34,883 bases of DNA from NCBI GenBank assembly GCA_027365485.1, contig DAHXNH010000003.1:1-34883 (forward strand), in the 5' to 3' direction. Of this stretch, positions 33,114-34,883 are shown in pieces. How positions within the stretch are numbered: the first letter of the stretch is position 1; the number at the start of each line of letters is the position of its first letter. The notes under the pieces were generated by a model. The model saw only the letters and a program-made list of their open reading frames with translations, searched no databases and was not told the origin of the DNA. This DNA comes from Clostridiales bacterium. GTDB taxonomy: Bacteria > Bacillota > Sulfobacillia > Sulfobacillales > Sulfobacillaceae. The translations under genes were made by a program, and so were the position numbers.

Positions 33114-34883
33114 ATGGCCAGTCTAGAGTCTCGGCCCAAATTTTTGTCGTCGGGCCCCACCATTTTAACCTTAGAGTCCGACTTGGACGATGGCGCCAAT
33201 TTTTGCCGGAGATGGTTTGTCATCACCCCAGAGAGGATTACTCTTTATGACGAAGAGGGTGAAGTCATTCGTCAGTTAGAGGTATCGCGTCTGAAAGCGG
33301 TGCGCCTGGCGCAGGACTTTGGCGGAGGACATCTCTTATTTAGCTATCAGTCAGAGCCCTTCGACGAAGCCTTTGTCCGCTTCAGTGCCCCTCTGGCCCC
33401 CCAATTCGCCTACGGCTTGAGCGTCCTCCAAGCCCTCATCGACCAGCAACCGATTCCCGAGATGTCGGTGCGCGACCGACCTCGTTCGTGCTCCCGGTGC
33501 GGTCGCACGCTTCCTGACGGTACCGATGTCTGTCCGCTCTGCGTCGATAAGAAAAAGGTGATGGGACGCCTATTAGGCTACATCCGACCTTATCGCGGCC
33601 CCGTCGTCTTTGCCATGGTCGTGTTGCTCATTGGCACGGGCGTTCAATTAATTCCGCCGTATGTCACCAAAATCATTATCGATCGGGTTCTGGAGCCTAA
33701 AGCCTTCTCCTCAGATCTTTTGAGTCTGGTCGCCCTGTTGTTTGCCATGAACGTCATTCAACTGGGGATGCAGGCAATTCGCGGCTATCTCGGGGTTTGG
33801 TTTGGCAGCCGGGTGATGGGCGACATCCGCCGCAATACGTATAACGCCTTGATGGCCTTGTCGCTCCGATACTTCGACCAACGCCAAGTCTCCCAATTTA
33901 TTGGCCGTGTCAATAGCGATGCCGCATCCATGCAGCAATTTATGACCGACGGGATTGTGATGATTACCGGCCAGTCCTTACTGATTGTGTCCGTGTTAGC
34001 GGTCATGTTAGCCATGGACTGGCAGTTGGCCTTAATCACCTTCGTAACCATGCCCCTCATCGTCTTGGTCTCGGTAGTGGTATGGCCGTATGTGCGCCAA
34101 CGGTGGTATCGTCAGTGGCGGTCGATGATGCGCCTCAATATTTTGGTGGGTGATTCCTTACAGGGCATTCGGGTGGTGAAAGCTTTTGGTCAAGAGCCCA
34201 CTGAGCGGGAACGGTACCATGGTGCCAATCAGGACTTAGTCCTGCAAAATGTTCGCACCGACGGCATGTGGCAAGGCATCTTTCCCCTCTTTTCCTTCCT
34301 GTCGGGTATCGGCGGCCTGCTAATATGGTACTTCGGCGGTGAGCAGGTCCTGCACAACCGCATTTCCCTGGGAACCTTGGTGGCATTTACAGCCTATATT
34401 GCGATGCTTTTGGGTCCCTTGCAATGGTTCAGCCAATTGATTAACTGGGTAACGAATGCCATGGCCGCGGCCGACCGCATATTTGAGATTATTGATGCTC
34501 CGGTCGATGTAGACGATGTCGCCGATGCCGTGGCGATGCCTCATATTCATGGGCATATCCAATTTGACCAGGTCAGCTTTGGTTACGAGCGCCATCGACC
34601 GGCGGTCAAGGCCATCAATATGGACATCCAACCCGGGGAAATGATTGGTTTAGTCGGTCATTCCGGGGCTGGCAAGTCGACTTTAATTAATCTTTTGGCC
34701 CGATTTTACGATCCGGACGAGGGTACGATTTACCTTGACGGTGTGGATCTAAGACGGGTCCAACAATCCGATCTCCATCGTCAAGTCGGCGTGGTCTTAC
34801 AAGAAACGTTTCTTTTTGATGGCACCGTGGCGGACAATATCCGGTACGCCAATCCCGACGCCACACTAGTCGATGTCATTCGA
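33114..34883 (+). CDS. ABC exporter with N-terminal domain and zinc ribbon, partial
   Basis: The visible 590 residues are a fused permease-ATPase half-transporter of the MsbA/LmrA type, cut at the window's end. Residues about 155-440 are the six-helix membrane domain (FAMVVLLIGTGVQLIPPYVT, then LLIVSVLAVMLAMDWQLALI). The ATPase starts near 480, with Walker A GHSGAGKST at about 515 and the Q-loop VVLQETFLFDG; the signature and Walker B lie outside. Unusual is the N-terminal 150 residues: a beta-rich module (WFVITPERITLYDEEGEVIR, PH/GRAM-like in outline), then a zinc ribbon with CSRC (126-129) and CPLC (140-143). I chose ATG 33114, with AAGAAGGGA about ten bases upstream; the ATG at 33103 stops at once. 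Exporters of this type move lipids, drugs or peptides. Confidence 0.88.
   Translation, partial: MASLESRPKFLSSGPTILTLESDLDDGANFCRRWFVITPERITLYDEEGEVIRQLEVSRLKAVRLAQDFGGGHLLFSYQSEPFDEAFVRFSAPLAPQFAYGLSVLQALIDQQPIPEMSVRDRPRSCSRCGRTLPDGTDVCPLCVDKKKVMGRLLGYIRPYRGPVVFAMVVLLIGTGVQLIPPYVTKIIIDRVLEPKAFSSDLLSLVALLFAMNVIQLGMQAIRGYLGVWFGSRVMGDIRRNTYNALMALSLRYFDQRQVSQFIGRVNSDAASMQQFMTDGIVMITGQSLLIVSVLAVMLAMDWQLALITFVTMPLIVLVSVVVWPYVRQRWYRQWRSMMRLNILVGDSLQGIRVVKAFGQEPTERERYHGANQDLVLQNVRTDGMWQGIFPLFSFLSGIGGLLIWYFGGEQVLHNRISLGTLVAFTAYIAMLLGPLQWFSQLINWVTNAMAAADRIFEIIDAPVDVDDVADAVAMPHIHGHIQFDQVSFGYERHRPAVKAINMDIQPGEMIGLVGHSGAGKSTLINLLARFYDPDEGTIYLDGVDLRRVQQSDLHRQVGVVLQETFLFDGTVADNIRYANPDATLVDVIR

Overview
The window looks like a chromosome segment of a moderately GC-rich, Gram-positive acidophile or thermophile of the Sulfobacillus/Alicyclobacillus type. 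This is an inference. The support is: strong AAGGAGG-type ribosome sites with ATG, GTG and TTG starts; a surface protein with cell-wall-binding (CWB2) repeats; a YtrA-type GntR regulator with an ABC pair; PAS-GGDEF-EAL signalling; and ISL3, ISAs1 and ISAzo13 transposase remnants. No tRNA, rRNA or CRISPR array was seen.

Left part (1-12.6 kb), accessory and decaying. An HTH-protein fragment runs off the left edge. A frameshifted ISL3 transposase and a frameshifted ISAs1 transposase follow. Next is a small carbohydrate island: a GH172/DUF2961 enzyme on the plus strand facing a sugar-isomerase-like TIM barrel and a phytanoyl-CoA-dioxygenase-like enzyme on the minus strand. Then come an IS4/IS1634-like transposase remnant, a VapBC-type toxin-antitoxin locus whose toxin gene is broken by a perfect 17-bp tandem duplication, a small membrane protein, three unrecognised reading frames (two pairs of segments lie in one frame across a TAG codon), a decayed membrane-protein gene and an ISAzo13 remnant.

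Right part (12.6-34.9 kb), mostly intact. It starts with a GntR-ATPase-permease operon (minus strand). Cell-surface and signalling genes follow: a large secreted CWB2 protein, a double-domain PBP4-like D,D-peptidase whose second domain has lost its catalytic motifs, a PAS-PAS-PAS-GGDEF-EAL protein, a seven-motif Asp-box/YCF48-like propeller and a three-repeat peptidoglycan-binding-like protein. Next are a GNAT/Eis-like acetyltransferase, an unknown protein translationally coupled to a TM2-SHOCT protein, a NUDIX hydrolase, a histidine phosphatase and an atypical SDR. An ABC exporter with an unusual N-terminal domain plus zinc ribbon runs off the right edge.

Co-operation is clear for the YtrA-type operon and the toxin-antitoxin pair, and likely for the sugar island and the unknown/TM2 pair. 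The surface proteins are neighbours, but they are on alternating strands, so joint function is only a suggestion. No complete novel defence or mobile system was found. The best leads are the double PBP4-like protein, the interrupted frames at 10.07-11.09 kb, the duplicated vapC segment and the zinc-ribbon exporter.
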